Shown: positions 32,060 to 44,460, counted from the stretch's first letter. The stretch: DNA of 64,000 bases from Hemerocallis citrina (GCA_017893485.1 CM030361.1:143406941-143470940), one strand, 5' to 3'. A program made the numbers and translations. Notes: generated from the letters alone by a model not told the origin.

Positions 32060-35000
32060 ACGTGTTTTAATCAATGGAATAAAAGCAAAGGTTTTGTTTG
32101 ATACTGGGTCTTCGCATACATTTGTGTCACCCAATTTTGCAAAAGTGGTACGTGTTGAACCTAAGGTGTTTCCAGGCAGGGCTCTGTTGGTGGCAATGCC
32201 GTCAGGAGAGGAGTTCATTATCAATTGATATTACAATGGTTGCGATATCGTGATTGGAGGAGGGCTTTTGGGAATCGATCTCATCGAGTTGGGAGTTTTG
32301 GGAGTCGACAGGATTGTGGGCATAGATTGGATGGCGATCTACGATGCCACTATCGAGTGTAAGAGTAAAGAAGTGGTGGTGAAGGCACCGGGAGGACAAG
32401 AATGTGGTAGTAGCCATGTCTAAGGTGAAGATTCTAGACGTAGTTAGGGCGATTCCGGTAGTCCGAGATTTACCAATAATATTCTTGAATGAGCTAACGT
32501 GGTTACTGTCGTAGCGTGATGTTGAGTTTTGCATCAAGGTTCAAACAGGCAGTGCTCCGATATCTAAGGCTCCCTGCAGGATGGCACCAGTAGAGCAAGA
32601 TGAGGTGAAGAAGCAGGTTGAGGAATTGTTGCATAAAAGATTTATTATACCGAGTGCTTCGCCATGGGGTGCCCCTGTATTGCTAGTGAAGAAGAAGGAT
32701 GGGTCAATGAGAATGTGTATAGACTATCGAGAGCTGAATAAGGTGACGATTCAGAACAAGTATCCACTTCCACGGATTGATGATATATTTGATCGGGTAC
32801 AGGGTGCAACTGTGTTTTCAAAGATTGATCTACGGTTTAGTTATCATCAGGTTCGAGTTAAGTAAGAGGATGTACACAAGACAACCTTTCGGACTCGGCA
32901 TGGGCATTATGAGTTCTTGGTAATGTTGTTCGGGGTGACAAATGCGCCAGCAATATTCATAAATATGATGAACAGAGTTATGCGGCCGTTCATAGACTCT
33001 TTCGTCATGGTGTTCATCGATAACATCCTGTAATAACTGAAGTCAGAGGAAAAGCATGCTGGTCATTTAGCAGAAGTTTTGAAGAAGTTGCGGGAGCAGA
33101 ATCTGTATGCCAAGTTATAGATGTGTGATTTTTGAAAGTCGGAGGTGGCATTTTTGGGTCACATTCTTTCTAAGGAAGGAGTGTCTGCTGATCCTCAGAA
33201 GATCATAGTAGTGAAGAGTTGGCCTAGACCGACTACTTTAAAGGAGATCCGGAGTTTGGGGTTGATACGATACTATCGGCATTTCATTAAAGGTTACGCA
33301 TAGATAGCTGTTCCGTTCACGGGATTGACCAAGAAAATTGTGAATTTCACATGGACGGAGTAGTGTGAAGCTAGTTTCCAAGAGCTTAAGGAGATATTGA
33401 CATCAACACCTATTCTGGTGTTACCACGAGTGGGTGTACATTACGATATCTATGGTGATGTACCTCATAGAGATCTGGAATGTGTTCTGATGCAAGAAGG
33501 GAAGGTCATTGCCTTTGGATCCCGGTAGTTGCTTCCACATGAGAAGAACTATCCGATGCATGATTTGGAGCTTGCAGTAATTATCTTTACCTTGAAGCAG
33601 TGGAGGCACTATGTTTACAGAGAAAATGTTAATATGTACACTGACCATAAGAGTTTGAAGTACATCTACCAACAACGAGATTTGAATTTACATCAGAGGC
33701 GTTGGTTGGAAGTGTTACAAGACATTCGTCCTGAGATCAAGTATCACCCAGGAAAAGCGAATGTGGTGGCCGATGCACTTAGTCAGAAGTGCAATCTGTC
33801 TCATTTAATTACGACACAGAAGGAGTTAGCCGATGAGTTGGATCTGGCAGGTATTGAAGTTGTTATGCAAGGATTGGGGGCATCTTTGGCGCAGTTAAGT
33901 TGCCATCCTACTTTGAGGGAACAGTTCATCGAGGGCCAGAACACTGATGCAGATATTATAACATGTTAGAGCAAGTTTCCATCAGCAAAATGTCAGAATT
34001 TTGTGTTCAAGATGGAGTGCTTTGGATGGGAGAGAGATTGTGTGTGCCGAAAGGGAAGATTTAAAGGAGAACATTTTGAAGGAAGCACATATGACCTTAT
34101 TGTCAGTACATCCCGGAAACACGAAGATATATAAGGACATCAAGCAGTATTTTTTGGTGGTTAGGCATGAAGAGGGATGTTGCAGATTTTGTGGCAAGGT
34201 ATTTGACTTGTCCGCAAGTCAAAGCAAAGAATCAGAAACCTAGAGGACTACTATAGCCTTTGCCCATTCCAGAATGGAAGTGGGAGAATATTAGCATGGA
34301 CTTTATCACATGACTACCGAGGTGTCAGAAGGGTAATGACTCGATCTAGGTCATTGTGGACAAGTTGATCAAGTCGGCACATTTCTTGTCAATGAAGATT
34401 ACATGGTCACTGGAGAAGTTGTTCGATGTGTATATTGAAGAGGTCGTGAGACTGCATGGAGTTTCTGTAACAATTGTCTCCGACAGAGATGCAAGGTTCA
34501 CATCAAGATTTTGTAAGAGTTTGCAAACCACTTTGGGGACCAGAACTGACTTTAGTACAACATTTCATCCCTAAACTGATAGACAAATTGAAAAGGTGAA
34601 TCAAGTACTGGAGAATATGAGGATATGTTGTGGTCATGTGTTATGGACTTTAGCGGAAGCTAGGAGAAGTATTTGGCACTGGTGGAGTTTGCATACAACA
34701 ACAGCTATCAGGTAAGTTTTGGCATGGCGCCATATGAAGCTTTGTATGGGAGGAAATATAGGACACCTCTCTGCTAGTATGTGGTTGGGGAAAGGCAGAT
34801 GTTTGGGCCGGAGATCTTGCAGCAAACTTCGGAGGGATCGAGCTGATTCGGAAGAGATTAGTCGAAGCTCAGAGCAGGCAAAAGAGTTATACAAATATTC
34901 GACGCAGAGATTTGGAATTCGAGGTTGGGGATACAGTTTTCCTGAAGGTATCACCAACGAAGGGAGTCATCAGGTTCGGAAAAGAAGGAAAGTTCGCACC

Positions 35001-35342
35001 AAGGTACATTGGACCCTACAAGATTGTGAAGCGAATTGATAAAGCAGCTTACAGGTTGAAATACCAAAAGAGTTGGCATAGGTACACAATGTATTCCATG
35101 TGTCTATGCTGAGGAGGTACATACCAGATCAGAATCATCAGTTACCTGAAGTACCCGAAGGACTACAGGTGAACATGAGCTATAAAGAGCAACGTGTGGA
35201 AATCTTGAATCTTCGGGAGAAAGTACTACGGAATAAGGTCATACCGATGGTCAAGGTGCTATGGAGGAACCAGCTATTCCAGGAAGCTACTTGGGAGTCT
35301 GCAGACCGGATGACGAATGACTTTTTGGAACTGTTTGTGTAG
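32060..35342 (+). pseudogene. pol of chromovirus D (protease, RT, RNase H, integrase, chromodomain), decayed
   Basis: Protease [11 protein letters not shown] (about 32094-32126) keeps the DTGSS active site. RT begins at 32581 ([16 protein letters not shown]) and has an in-frame stop at 32863. The catalytic box near 33010 reads VFIDNIL with Asn in place of the second Asp, then two stops. RNase H is around 33529-33790 ([18 protein letters not shown]). The integrase zinc region (34085-34230), core (34290-34760, with VSDRDARFTS) and GPY segment (about 35005) follow. A chromodomain ends at 35342 with EATWESADRM. More than ten stops and several frameshifts rule out function. Tekay-type chromovirus is the likely clade. 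Confidence 0.9.
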
Positions 35343-35400
35343 GTTACGTGATGCTTTTGTTTGTTTTTCGCTGTTAGCAGTAGTTCTGAGGACAAAACTC

Positions 35401-35417
35401 TTCTCAGGAGAGAGTAA
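35401..35417 (+). promoter_or_regulatory. polypurine tract of D, with damaged hairpin 5' of it
   Basis: TTCTCAGGAGAGAGTAA directly precedes the 3' LTR. Upstream, 35381-35400 corresponds to the hairpin of C and E, but CAAAACTC no longer pairs fully with TAGTTCTG. Confidence 0.75.
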
Positions 35418-37703
35418 TGTAACACACCAAAAATTTTAATGTATTATTTTAAATTATTAAATAATTTTAATTTAATTTATTGGACTATTTTGACTATGTT
35501 TTGAATCATCATTTTGCACGTGCAAAATACTTGTAAATATTGTGGGATTCAAATTCAAAAAGTTTCATGTCAAAAATTATTTTTTCTCATTAAATTACAA
35601 TATTTGTAATTTTTTAATTTATTTTAAATGAGGGGAACTACTTTGAAATTGTTTGACAAAATGAATCTTTTTTTTAAAGAAATCGTTTTGGGCCATGAAA
35701 AGAGCCCAAAATTAAATGTTAAATTTAAAATTTTTAGATTTAAGGCCGACCAAATTTAGAGGAATTTGGGGAGAATCAAATCCTAATTGATTGGGTCATA
35801 TATGGATAATAACAGGATTTGATTTCCTAAATAAAAAAATTAGCAATTGGGGATTCTCTGGAGGATTTTATTTGTAAAATTTCCATGAAACCCTAATCCA
35901 AATCCCGACTTACTTAAGAAGAGCTGCAAGTTTCGACCTCATTTTCTTTTAGTTTTATTTTTGGTGAATTTTTGGAGCAAGGAGAAAAAGCTTTTGTTTA
36001 AGGAGGAGAAATGCTTTCTAGGTGTTCTATTCCGATTCTTCAAGAGGTGGGCATCTCACTAACTCTCTTGTGTATTAATTTTAATCTTGAATGATGTAGT
36101 ATCATGCTAGGGATTGATTTTGTCAATCTATGTTGTATGTTAGCATGAATATGATATTTGCCATGAGATAAATTATTGAGGTGATTAATATGTGATGTTT
36201 GATTGATATCATGAAGTGAATAGTCAATTTTTATATTTGTTGGACATAGGTAATTTGGTTTGAATATTATACCATGTTAGGATATGAAAAGATTGAAATT
36301 TTATCCCCAAGAATTGATCGTATGATCATGTATATTGTCGTAGTCGATTATAACTTGATATGGATCTATAAATTCATGTTTGTTGATCTAAAGATGAAAT
36401 CTTGAGATTTAATTTACTATTTTTGTTGAATAAAATTTTTATATTTTTGAATCGTAGTTGTTATACATGGATTAAAGTGTATTGGATGCTTAAAGAATCG
36501 AGTTTGAAACATGCTAGCATTTCAGTTTGGGGGTTCAACAATAGGGAAGGGTTTAGGCTGCACTGTGCAACCCTCCGGTTTGCACAGTGCTGCCTTTCGG
36601 TTTGCAAGAAGTAAGGGGCCCAGGTATGTGTGCATGGTGAGGAATTTTGTGTGCTGTGGTTTGAGAACCCTATTGCATATATATGGATATGTATATATAT
36701 ATGTATAAATTTAGTAATTTTATGAAGGTTAATTTATTTTTAAGATCAAGTTTTGGATGTGCAAATTTCAGATTTTGTAAAGAATCTAGTTTCAAAATTT
36801 TGATGAATTAGAGTTCAAACTTTCGTATAATTGGATTACAAATTTTGTGACGTGATCTATGTTTATAGATGGAAGGTAAACTTAAATTTTTAGAATATAT
36901 GTTTCAGATTTGAGTGTTTTGTTTTCAGGATTTAGAACATATACATTTCAGATTTTGAGAAAACAAGTTTTCAAATTTTAAAACTTTTGAGATACAAATT
37001 CGAGTGTTGCATATTCTATAATTTTGATGACTAAAACTCTAAGTTTTGAGCTAAATGTTAGGTTTTGACCGATAAAATTCCAGATTTTTAAAGAGATTAT
37101 TTTTAGTTTTTAAGAGGTAAAGATTCAATTTTTCTAACTATAAAATTTCAAATTTGGAGAGATAAATCCCAGAGTTTATGGAGGATTATTTTTCAGTTTT
37201 GATTGATAAAAGAAAAAGAAATCCCAGGAAATGGATTGTGTATTCAAGTATGGAATGAAATAAAGAGTATATTTTTATGATTGTGCTAAAAGAAGGTTCT
37301 TGGTCAGGGCATTGTGAGAACCCTAGATGGATGCTTGAGGCATTGAGTTGTGAGCACTAGAGGCTAAGCGAAACCTAAGGTACCGGCAGTGGTTATTTTG
37401 ATTATAGGAAATTAGCCAGAGGGGCTAGTGTTCCTAGTTTTGGTGAGTGAAGTCTGGTGGGGGTAAGCTAGTTCTAGGTGGTTATGGTTACCCATGTTTG
37501 AACCTAAGGACATGCACTAGATTGAGAGTTGTAACGGAACTTGGGCAACGTAAGTATGGGCTCTGTTTTCAGTTGGGCGGATGAATTCTGGGACTGTGAG
37601 ACTTTTATGTCTCTCTAGTATGTTCGCGCAGTACACTTATACAGTTTGACGAGATAATTTTTGTGTCTCTCTTATTTCTATAATGGAACTTCGAGGGGCT
37701 ACA
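35418..37703 (+). mobile_element. 3' LTR of D with a large internal deletion
   Basis: Begins TGTAACACACCAAAA and ends CGAGGGGCTACA, directly followed by the minisatellite. Length 2,286 bp versus 3,255 bp for the 5' LTR. Near 37650 it jumps from the first tandem repeat unit to the last ~50 bp, so the tandem block, the shared LTR box and the TTCCGCTGTG-type box are gone. A 43-44-bp hairpin-bearing segment near 36556-36599 is absent from the 5' LTR. Confidence 0.85.
36560..36590. repeat. perfect 11-bp hairpin in the D 3' LTR
   Basis: GCACTGTGCAA (36560-36570) and TTGCACAGTGC (36580-36590) are exact inverted repeats around the 9-nt loop CCCTCCGGT. The 5' LTR lacks the segment. Confidence 0.8.
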
Positions 37704-37890
37704 GACATGTTTGTTGATAAATCTGTGATGGTTTCAAAGTCGAAGCACCATTTCGAGGCGGGAAGAAGAGAGCCTTGTTTACAGAAAAGTCCACGATGGA
37801 GTCGGAGTCGGAGTGCCATTTAGAGGTGCAAAGATAAGAGTTATGTTTGCAGAGAAATCAACAATGTCCTCGAAGTCAAAGTTCCATTCC
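37704..37890. repeat. 68-bp minisatellite, about 3 units, right block
   Basis: Continuation of the 26160-26759 array after element D. The first bases GACAT are the right copy of D's target duplication and also the start of a unit. Confidence 0.85.
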
Positions 37891-37904
37891 AAGAGGAAAG
37901 GCAT

Positions 37905-39130
37905 GAGGGATTAACCTTGAAAACTTTAATGAATTTGAAAAAAAATTATTTTATTCGTTGGTCACCGAAAGGCGAGCACTTATAACATTTTTCGGCTTCT
38001 AAGGCCTCATTACAAGTACAGACCATTAAGGTCCTTCATGGAACTTCAGCAAGTGTTCTGCATTCCAACTCTCTTGATTACCCTGCCCCCTTGGTCTTCA
38101 AGTCAGTATGTGCCTTAGCGTACCACTTTGGAAACCCTATATGGGCCTTCTAGATTGGGAGGCAGCTTTCCTCTTTTGCTAGGTTCGAAGATGTCTAGCC
38201 TGCGTAGCACTAGCTCACCTTATTTGATGTTGGTCGGTCATAACTTTTGTTGTAGAACCGTTTTACATATTGTTGGTGGACATTCCTTCTAATAACTGAC
38301 CTTTCGCGTGTCAAGGAGGACTTGGTTGGCCCTGAGGCCGTCCGAGTTCAACTCCTTATTAAAGCTCATAATTCGTGGAGAGGGCAGTTTGACTTCTAGA
38401 GCAATTTCAGCTTCAGTTTTGAAGGTCAGGTTGAAGGGTGACTTGCCCATTGGAAACCTCTTGCTCGTTAAGTAGGGCCACAGCACACTGGGTAGCTAAT
38501 CAACCCAGAGCCCCTTGGGGGACTTTTCCAATTGCTTCTTGACACCATCGAGGATCTGACTGTTGGCGTTCTCGACTTGCCCGTTATACTGGGGGTGTGA
38601 GATTGAGGAGAACCTCTGCTGGATTGCCTGGTCTTCACAGAACTTGCATATGTTTTTGCCAGCGACCTGGGTGCCATTTTCGGTGACGAGGATTTGAGGG
38701 ATCCCAAATCGGCAGACGATGTGTTTCCAAAAGAGTTATTGGGCCTGATTCTCGGTGATAGTAGCCAAGGGTTCTGCTTCGACTCACTTCGTAAAGTGGT
38801 CGATGGCCACAACTAGGAAATGCCTATGACCTGTCGCTTTGGGAAACAGACTGACTAGATCAATCCCCCACATGGCCAAGGGGGCTGGACTTGTCAACGT
38901 GTTAAGCTCGACTTGGGGAACGTGCATGACTGAGGAGAATCTTTGGCATGGACTGCATTTCTTGAAGAGATCCTGGGCATCTTGTAAGAGGGTTGGCTAG
39001 TAGTAACCGTGGTTAAGTACTTTTCTTGCAAGTGTTCTGTTGCCTAGGTGGCAACTTCCAATCCCCTCATGCATTTCTTCGAGGGCGTAATTGGCTTCCT
39101 CTGGGGTTAGGCATTGGAGGTAGGGTCTCT
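37905..39130 (-). pseudogene. Tat polyprotein 3' part: integrase and C-terminal region, decayed
   Basis: On the minus strand the integrase core reads DHFTKWVEAEPLATITENQ (about 38800-38745), VTENGTQVAG (about 38695-38665) and YNGQVENANSQ (about 38595-38565). The second acid position is Glu instead of the usual Asp. Downstream are GDLVLRR and LEGPYRVSKVV (about 38200-38130), the usual end of Tat pol. Several stops break it. An AATAAA on the minus strand near 37955 could be a polyadenylation signal. The minisatellite follows in the 3' UTR position. Confidence 0.8.
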
Positions 39131-39528
39131 TGTCAACTTTTGTGAATGATCACTTGAAGAGCACATCATTGACATGGACGACCCTCTCGACCCTGACCTG
39201 GACCTTTCTTGCTTCGGACGAATCCTGTGGTAGTTCGACATTTCTCAAGAAGTTCATGATTGGATCAATCCTTGTGGATGCTCGGTCGAACGAGGACTTC
39301 TACAAAGACCGTGTGGTCAAGAACCTCAAAGGAGGAGGACACCAACTAGGATAACGCATCAGCCCAGCTATTTTCTTTGCGCGGAATTCTGACAACCAAG
39401 GCTTCTTCGAAATCTGCCTAAAGGAGCCGGATGTGTGCCAAGTACTGGACCATACGGGTGACAGGAGCCTTGTAGTCCTCCAAGACTTGATTGACCACAA
39501 GTTGGGAGTCGCTGAAGGCTTTGATCCT

Positions 39529-40250
39529 TTAAGCCGTAACTTTACGGGCCAGGAGGAGTCCGGTGAATAGTGCCCCATACTTTGCTTCCTTGTTGGACGT
39601 TGGAAAGTTGTGGCAGAGGGAGTATTGGGCGACGAAGTTGTCCAGGCTGTTCAGTATGACGCCAGCTTGACTCCCTTCTTCGCACGACGAACCATCTACA
39701 TAAAGTTCCCATATCATCTTGTCCTCTTGAACATTAGATGCCTCAGTGATGGTGCACTTGTTTTTGAACTCAGTGAGGGTTTTCCCTTTGATGGCGGTCC
39801 TGGGCTTATAGTGGATGTCATGTTGACTAAGCTCAATGGTGATCAGGTGGTCGGAGTTCTCCGGCTTGTCCAGGACTTGCATAAGAGGTTGGTCTGAGAG
39901 GACCTGAATATACGGCCCTGAAAATAGGGGAGAAGTTTCCTCGCGGCCATGACAAGGGCATAGGCCACCTTCTCCATCTTAGCATAACGCAGTTCGACAT
40001 CACAGAGGACTTTGCTAATATAATAGATGGGTCTCTACCCTCCATCATCTTCTCTAATGAGGATGGCACAGAGGGCATGCTCAGATGCTGCCATGTAGAG
40101 ATAAAGGACCTCGCCCAGCTCGGGTTTACTAAGGAGAGGTGGGTTGGCGAGGTATTACTTCAGCTGTTCAAAGGCCTGCTGCTGAGGCTCTTCCCACTCA
40201 AAGTTCTTCACACCCCGGAGGGCCTTGAAGGAGGTTTGGGAGTTTTCTTT
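39529..40250 (-). pseudogene. Tat polyprotein: RNase H region, including the extra archaeal-type RNase H
   Basis: The block at 39882-39529 reads MIWELYVDGSSCEEGSQAG and NKEAKYGALFTGLLLARK. This is the second RNase H-type domain typical of Tat lineages, with the YVDGSS start and a KEAKYGAL stretch where the usual motif is NEAEYEAL. The sequence between it and the RT carries the remains of the first RNase H in broken frames. The extra domain supports the Tat rather than a chromovirus assignment. Confidence 0.7.
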
Positions 40251-40256
40251 GGACCT

Positions 40257-41100
40257 TTAGAAGAAACGCCCGATGGATGCGAGCCGACCGATGAGTCTTT
40301 GAACCTCCTTTACATTCTTCAGAGGGGCCAAGTTCAGTATGGCCCAAATTTTTTCAGGGTTCACTTCTATTCCTCGTTGGCTTACCATGAAGCCGAGGAA
40401 CATCCCTAAAGTTATGCCGAAGGCGCACTTGGATGGATTGAGCCTCCAGTTATGCGCTATGAGAACTCTGAAGGCCTCCTTAAGGTCTTTGACGTGGTCC
40501 TCTCCCCTGAGGGTTTTGATAAGCATGTCGTCCACGTATTCCTCCATCATCCATCCAATTTTCTCCTTAAAGACCCAATTAACGATGATCTGATATGTGG
40601 CACCGACATTCTTCAGGCCAAAAGTCATGACACAATAGTAGTAGAGCCCCTAGTTTGTGACAAAGGCCTTCTTCGGGATGTCCGAAGGGAACATCCAAAT
40701 CTGATTGTACCCCAAAAAGACATCCATGAACGTGCCCAGACGTCGTATCGATAAGAACGTCAATGCTCGGGAGGAGAAAGGGGTCCTTTGGGCACGCCTT
40801 GTTATGGTCTGTGAAATCAATACAGATCATCCATTTGCCACTAGATTTCTTCACCATTACGGCATTGGCCAACCACTTCGAGTAGCTGACCCCTTGAATA
40901 AAGCAGAAGGAGAGGAGTTTCTCCACCTCTTCGTTCACCACTTGTTGCCTTTCCAGGGCAAATTTTTGGCTAAGAGTCTTGATGGACGCTAAACTTATGC
41001 ATAGCGAGGTCCTCCGAGATCCCGGGCATATACAAAGGGGTCCAAGCGAACATGTCTCAGTTCCATCGGACACAGTTGATGACGTCCTCTTTGAGGCCAT
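40257..41100 (-). pseudogene. Tat polyprotein: reverse transcriptase
   Basis: Minus-strand reading gives FALERQQVVNEEVEKLL, NAVMVKKSSGKWMICIDFTD and NKACPKDPFLLPSID. After frameshifts it continues as MTFGLKNVGATYQ, then MEEYVDDMLIKT with the catalytic YVDD at 40527-40538 intact. Then come LNPSKCAFGITLGMFLGFMV and SQRGIEVNPEKI, which are Tat-type. Frameshifts fall near 40630-40800. Confidence 0.85.
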
Positions 41101-41964
41101 GGGGGAGGGATTTGCTCACTTGAAACCATTTAGCTAGGTCTGCTTCAGAGATGGAGACCTCCTCCAACTCGTCCTCTGGCTCGGAGCCGATGGAACTCTG
41201 ATCGGAAGGGAGTTCGACTGCATCGAGATGGAAGATTGAGCCCCCCACTGTGGCAGTATAGCAAGCCTAAGCGGCCTCTTAGTTTACCTTGATAACTCTG
41301 ACCCTAGACTTAGTAGGAAATTTCTTCCTCATGAGGTAGGTCGAGGGCACTGCCTGGAGAGAAGCGAGGCCGGGACGTCTGAGGATGGCATTATAAACAG
41401 CTTTGACATTGACTATCTCGATATCCATTGCCTCGGTTCGGGAGGTTGGAGATTTTTCGGTAGTGACGTCCAGGGTGATGATCCCCTCATCTAAACCGAG
41501 GCACTTGAGAAACTGTAAAAGGTGCCTGTAGGCTTTAACCTCTTTCGAGATTGTTATAACCCCTCGAAGGCAGCAAGAAACATGATATTAACTGAACTAA
41601 CATTGTCCAAAAGAATACAACGGACCTCATGGTTTTCTAGGCTGAGGCTAATGACCAAGGCATCAAATGGGGAAACCTGACGCCTTCGAGGTCTACATTC
41701 GAGCTGAGACTGACAGCCCGTGACCTCGAGGGGGAGGACAGTTGTAGATCGAATTGACTTCCTAGATGAAGGCCTTGCGGGAGGATTTTGAGTCTCCCCC
41801 CATGGGTCCTCCATTAAAGCAGTGGAGGATGACCATCCTTTCGGAATCCTAGGGTTTGGACTCCATTTCCGGCCACTTGTTTGCACCTTGAGGAGGAGAG
41901 GCTCTTGGACCGTCCCGAGTGAACTTGGACAAGTACCCTCACTGGATGAGGGCCTCAATTTCAT
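41101..41964 (-). pseudogene. Tat polyprotein: protease and linker
   Basis: The protease block ends near 41554 with DALVISLSLENHEVRCILLD followed by NVSSVNIMFLAAFEGL. The usual active-site D(N/T)GSS appears as DNVSS, with Val for Gly. An acidic linker (41248-41110) with EPEDELEEVSISEADL joins it to the RT. Several stops are present. Confidence 0.7.
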
Positions 41965-42853
41965 CTTTTAGATCCAAACAGTTATCGGTCTCGTGGCCGT
42001 GATCTTGATAGAAACGACTGTAAAACCTCATGTCCCTCTGCTTGTTGTTATTGGACCGAAGGGGGTGTCAGATCAACCCATCTTCCTCCACCTTCATAAG
42101 GATGGTGGAGACACTCACGTTAAGCAGAGATAACTTCTCAAAGAGAGGAACCGGAGGGGGACGCCTATGCCCAGAGGCATCCTTCTGGGCCTTCTTCAGG
42201 GCCTCGAAATTTTCCATCTTACTCTTCCCCTTGGCCGGGGACTCTTTCTGGCCTCCTAGGTGAAAGGACTCTTCAGCCCGAATATACTTCTCGCTCCAGA
42301 GAAGGAGGTCGGGAAAAGCAGTGGGTGGGTTCTTAGCCAAGGATGTCCTCAACAAAGTCCGGAAGGTAGCCGCTGCGACCCCAGCATTGAGGGAGGAAAT
42401 AGATCGGCCTCGGTTGTAAATCTCTGAACAATGTCCCGAAAGGACTCCCTATCAATCTGCTTGAGGTCTAGAAGGGAATCACTCTTCTTCTCTGCCTTGC
42501 AGCTGGTCACGAAGTGAGCGAGAAAAATCTCCTCAAGCTGGTCGAAGAAAAAGATTGAGTTGGGTGTGAGCTTGGAGTACCATTCTCGCACGGATCCGTG
42601 CAGTGTGGCTGGGAAGGAGAGATAGAGAAGGGAATCTAAGCCATTGTGAATCATCATGAGGGTTTCAGACCCCTCAATGTGATCAACAGGATCCGACTCT
42701 CCGTTGTATGTCTCAAATGCAAGAGGCCTAAAGCTCTTAGAAACTAGGGCCTCCAGGATGTAGGCGAGAAGGGTAGCCAGACTGGCTGGTACCCTCGGTT
42801 AGACTGCCTTTCGTCTTCGCCAATCCTGTCGAAGCGAGCGTCTATCTCCTGCT
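41965..42853 (-). pseudogene. Tat gag, truncated at its 5' side by LTR G
   Basis: Minus-strand reading: FETYNGESDPVDHIEGSETL, MMIHNGLDSLLYLSFPATLH, GSVREWYSKLTPNSIFFFDQ, LAHFVTSCKAEKKSDSLLDL and RESFRDIVQRFTTEA. These match the Tat gag domain. A downstream block reads YSRFYQDHGHETDNCLDLKD, the typical CxxHGHxTxxC-like linker before the protease, with the first Cys lost. The N-terminal part is cut off at 42853, where an LTR starts. Confidence 0.8.
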
Positions 42854-43264
42854 TGTAATGCCCCGAATTCCAAACATACGTAATTTGTAGCACAAATAGG
42901 AACTTTACCAATTTAGTACAAAATTACAAGGAATTAAAACTTTTTCGTTACAATGTTATTCTTTACTATACACAGTGGAAATTTACATATAAAATACAAC
43001 GTATATCATCAAAATCTTCGAGCTTGCAACATCCATCGACATTAACCTCATGCCTACGCTGCTCGCTAATCTGAGTCCTGCAACTTGAGAACTGCTGGCA
43101 TGTCAGTTGAATGCAACTGACGCAATGCTATAATATAGCAATTGCTCTATTTAACAATCACAAACTTGAATTCAAAACAAAATGAAAAGTGACTATCCTA
43201 AGCATGTCAGTGTATGATATGACCCTAATGACTAATGCAAATACATATGCATGCAATGCATACT

Positions 43265-43375
43265 CTAATGTGCACTTGTTCGGATTCTATGCATCACATA
43301 CTACACAGGTCCGAGGGAAATCCCTTAACATACTCCTCATTACAGGGTTCAATCACTTGCTATGCAATCCTAGAA
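43265..43375 (-). promoter_or_regulatory. conserved LTR box, copy in G
   Basis: Plus-strand TGCACTTGTTCGGATTCTAT, GCATCACATACTACACAGG and CCGAGGGAAATCCCTTAA are the reverse complement of the D/E box. Confidence 0.65.
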
Positions 43376-44400
43376 CCATGACGAAGGTCAAGATTAAGAC
43401 ATACTGTGAATATTGGCCCTAACCCCGATAACTCTGAAAATCAAACTCCTTCCCTAGATAATCCTAGAGACTATTTCACTCACATCCGGGAATATTTGGA
43501 GAGTACTTCCCACTGTGAGTGATCCTGAAAGCCTCATCACATGGACGTCCTATGAGCGTCGCTCCCATCCCTTAATTCATGAGATCAATCCCTAACCATA
43601 GATAATTCTGGAAGCTATTTCACTCCCATCTCAGAATACTGAGAAATATCTCACCCCACAGATAATTCTGAAGCCCTCATACTCACATTTGCTCTTGACT
43701 CACTACATCTCCCATCTATTACATATCCTTAAATTCACACATGAATAAGAAGATATATCTAGAGCCTGCTTACCCTACCGGACTTAAACAAACTCACCGA
43801 GAATGTTGGCCGGCATTGGCCACTTCTCAAAATTTTCATTTATCATAACCTGTTGGTCACCATGGGTCTCGGTCAGGCTCTAAGATCCACACCTCTCAAA
43901 CTAAGACATCTTCCAGGTCATTCTTAACCTCATTTATAAAAAAATCTCATTCATTCATTTATAAGTCTTTTTATTCTCTTATTCATTTCTTTCAATTTAT
44001 TAAACTCAAACAATTAGATCACTTCTTACCTGTTATAATGAAATTTGCAATAAGATTTCAAATTGATAAAACTTTACCAAATAGTACAAGTCTAATTTTT
44101 CCCAAACCCATACTTTGGTTAACTCTTAATTCATTCTCCACACTAATTTACATAAACTCTAATATTTAACTCGCGTTAAAACAATAAAATTTTGAATAAA
44201 TTCAAATCAACCAAAAATGTATCTTTTAAGTAAACCCATCTTGCAATATGATTTAATCCCAAATAATCTTTAAATTTAGATATACAAAATCTCAAAAATA
44301 ATTTTATAAATATTTTGTTAGTTTTAAGTTTCCAATTATATATTCCATAAAGTAAAGCTAGCAAAAGAAATAAAAACCAAATCAGTGAATAATAAAATTG

Positions 44401-44460
44401 TGCCCACCAAGAATCGAACCAGTACGCCACCACACTTTAATCCACACCCGCTAACCAAAT
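44401..44460 (-). other. tRNA-like sequence in LTR G
   Basis: On the minus strand TGGTTAGCGGGTG resembles a pol III A box, and about 38 bp later GGTTCGATTC matches a B box. No cloverleaf was confirmed, so it is not called as a tRNA gene. Confidence 0.4.

Larger units (their letters stand above)
26760..37703 (+). mobile_element. chromovirus D, complete but decayed Ty3/Gypsy element
   Basis: Two LTRs bracket a primer-binding site, accessory ORF, gag, pol with chromodomain and a PPT. The flanks are GATAT (26755-26759) and GACAT (37704-37708), one base different, consistent with an old 5-bp duplication; the minisatellite reads through once D is left out. LTRs differ by many substitutions and a large deletion, and every ORF has several stops, so D is much older than E. 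Confidence 0.9.

Noticed and set aside
44401..44460. Functional tRNA gene
   Set aside because: A and B box words exist, but I could not fold acceptor and anticodon stems. The same holds for 47850-48112.
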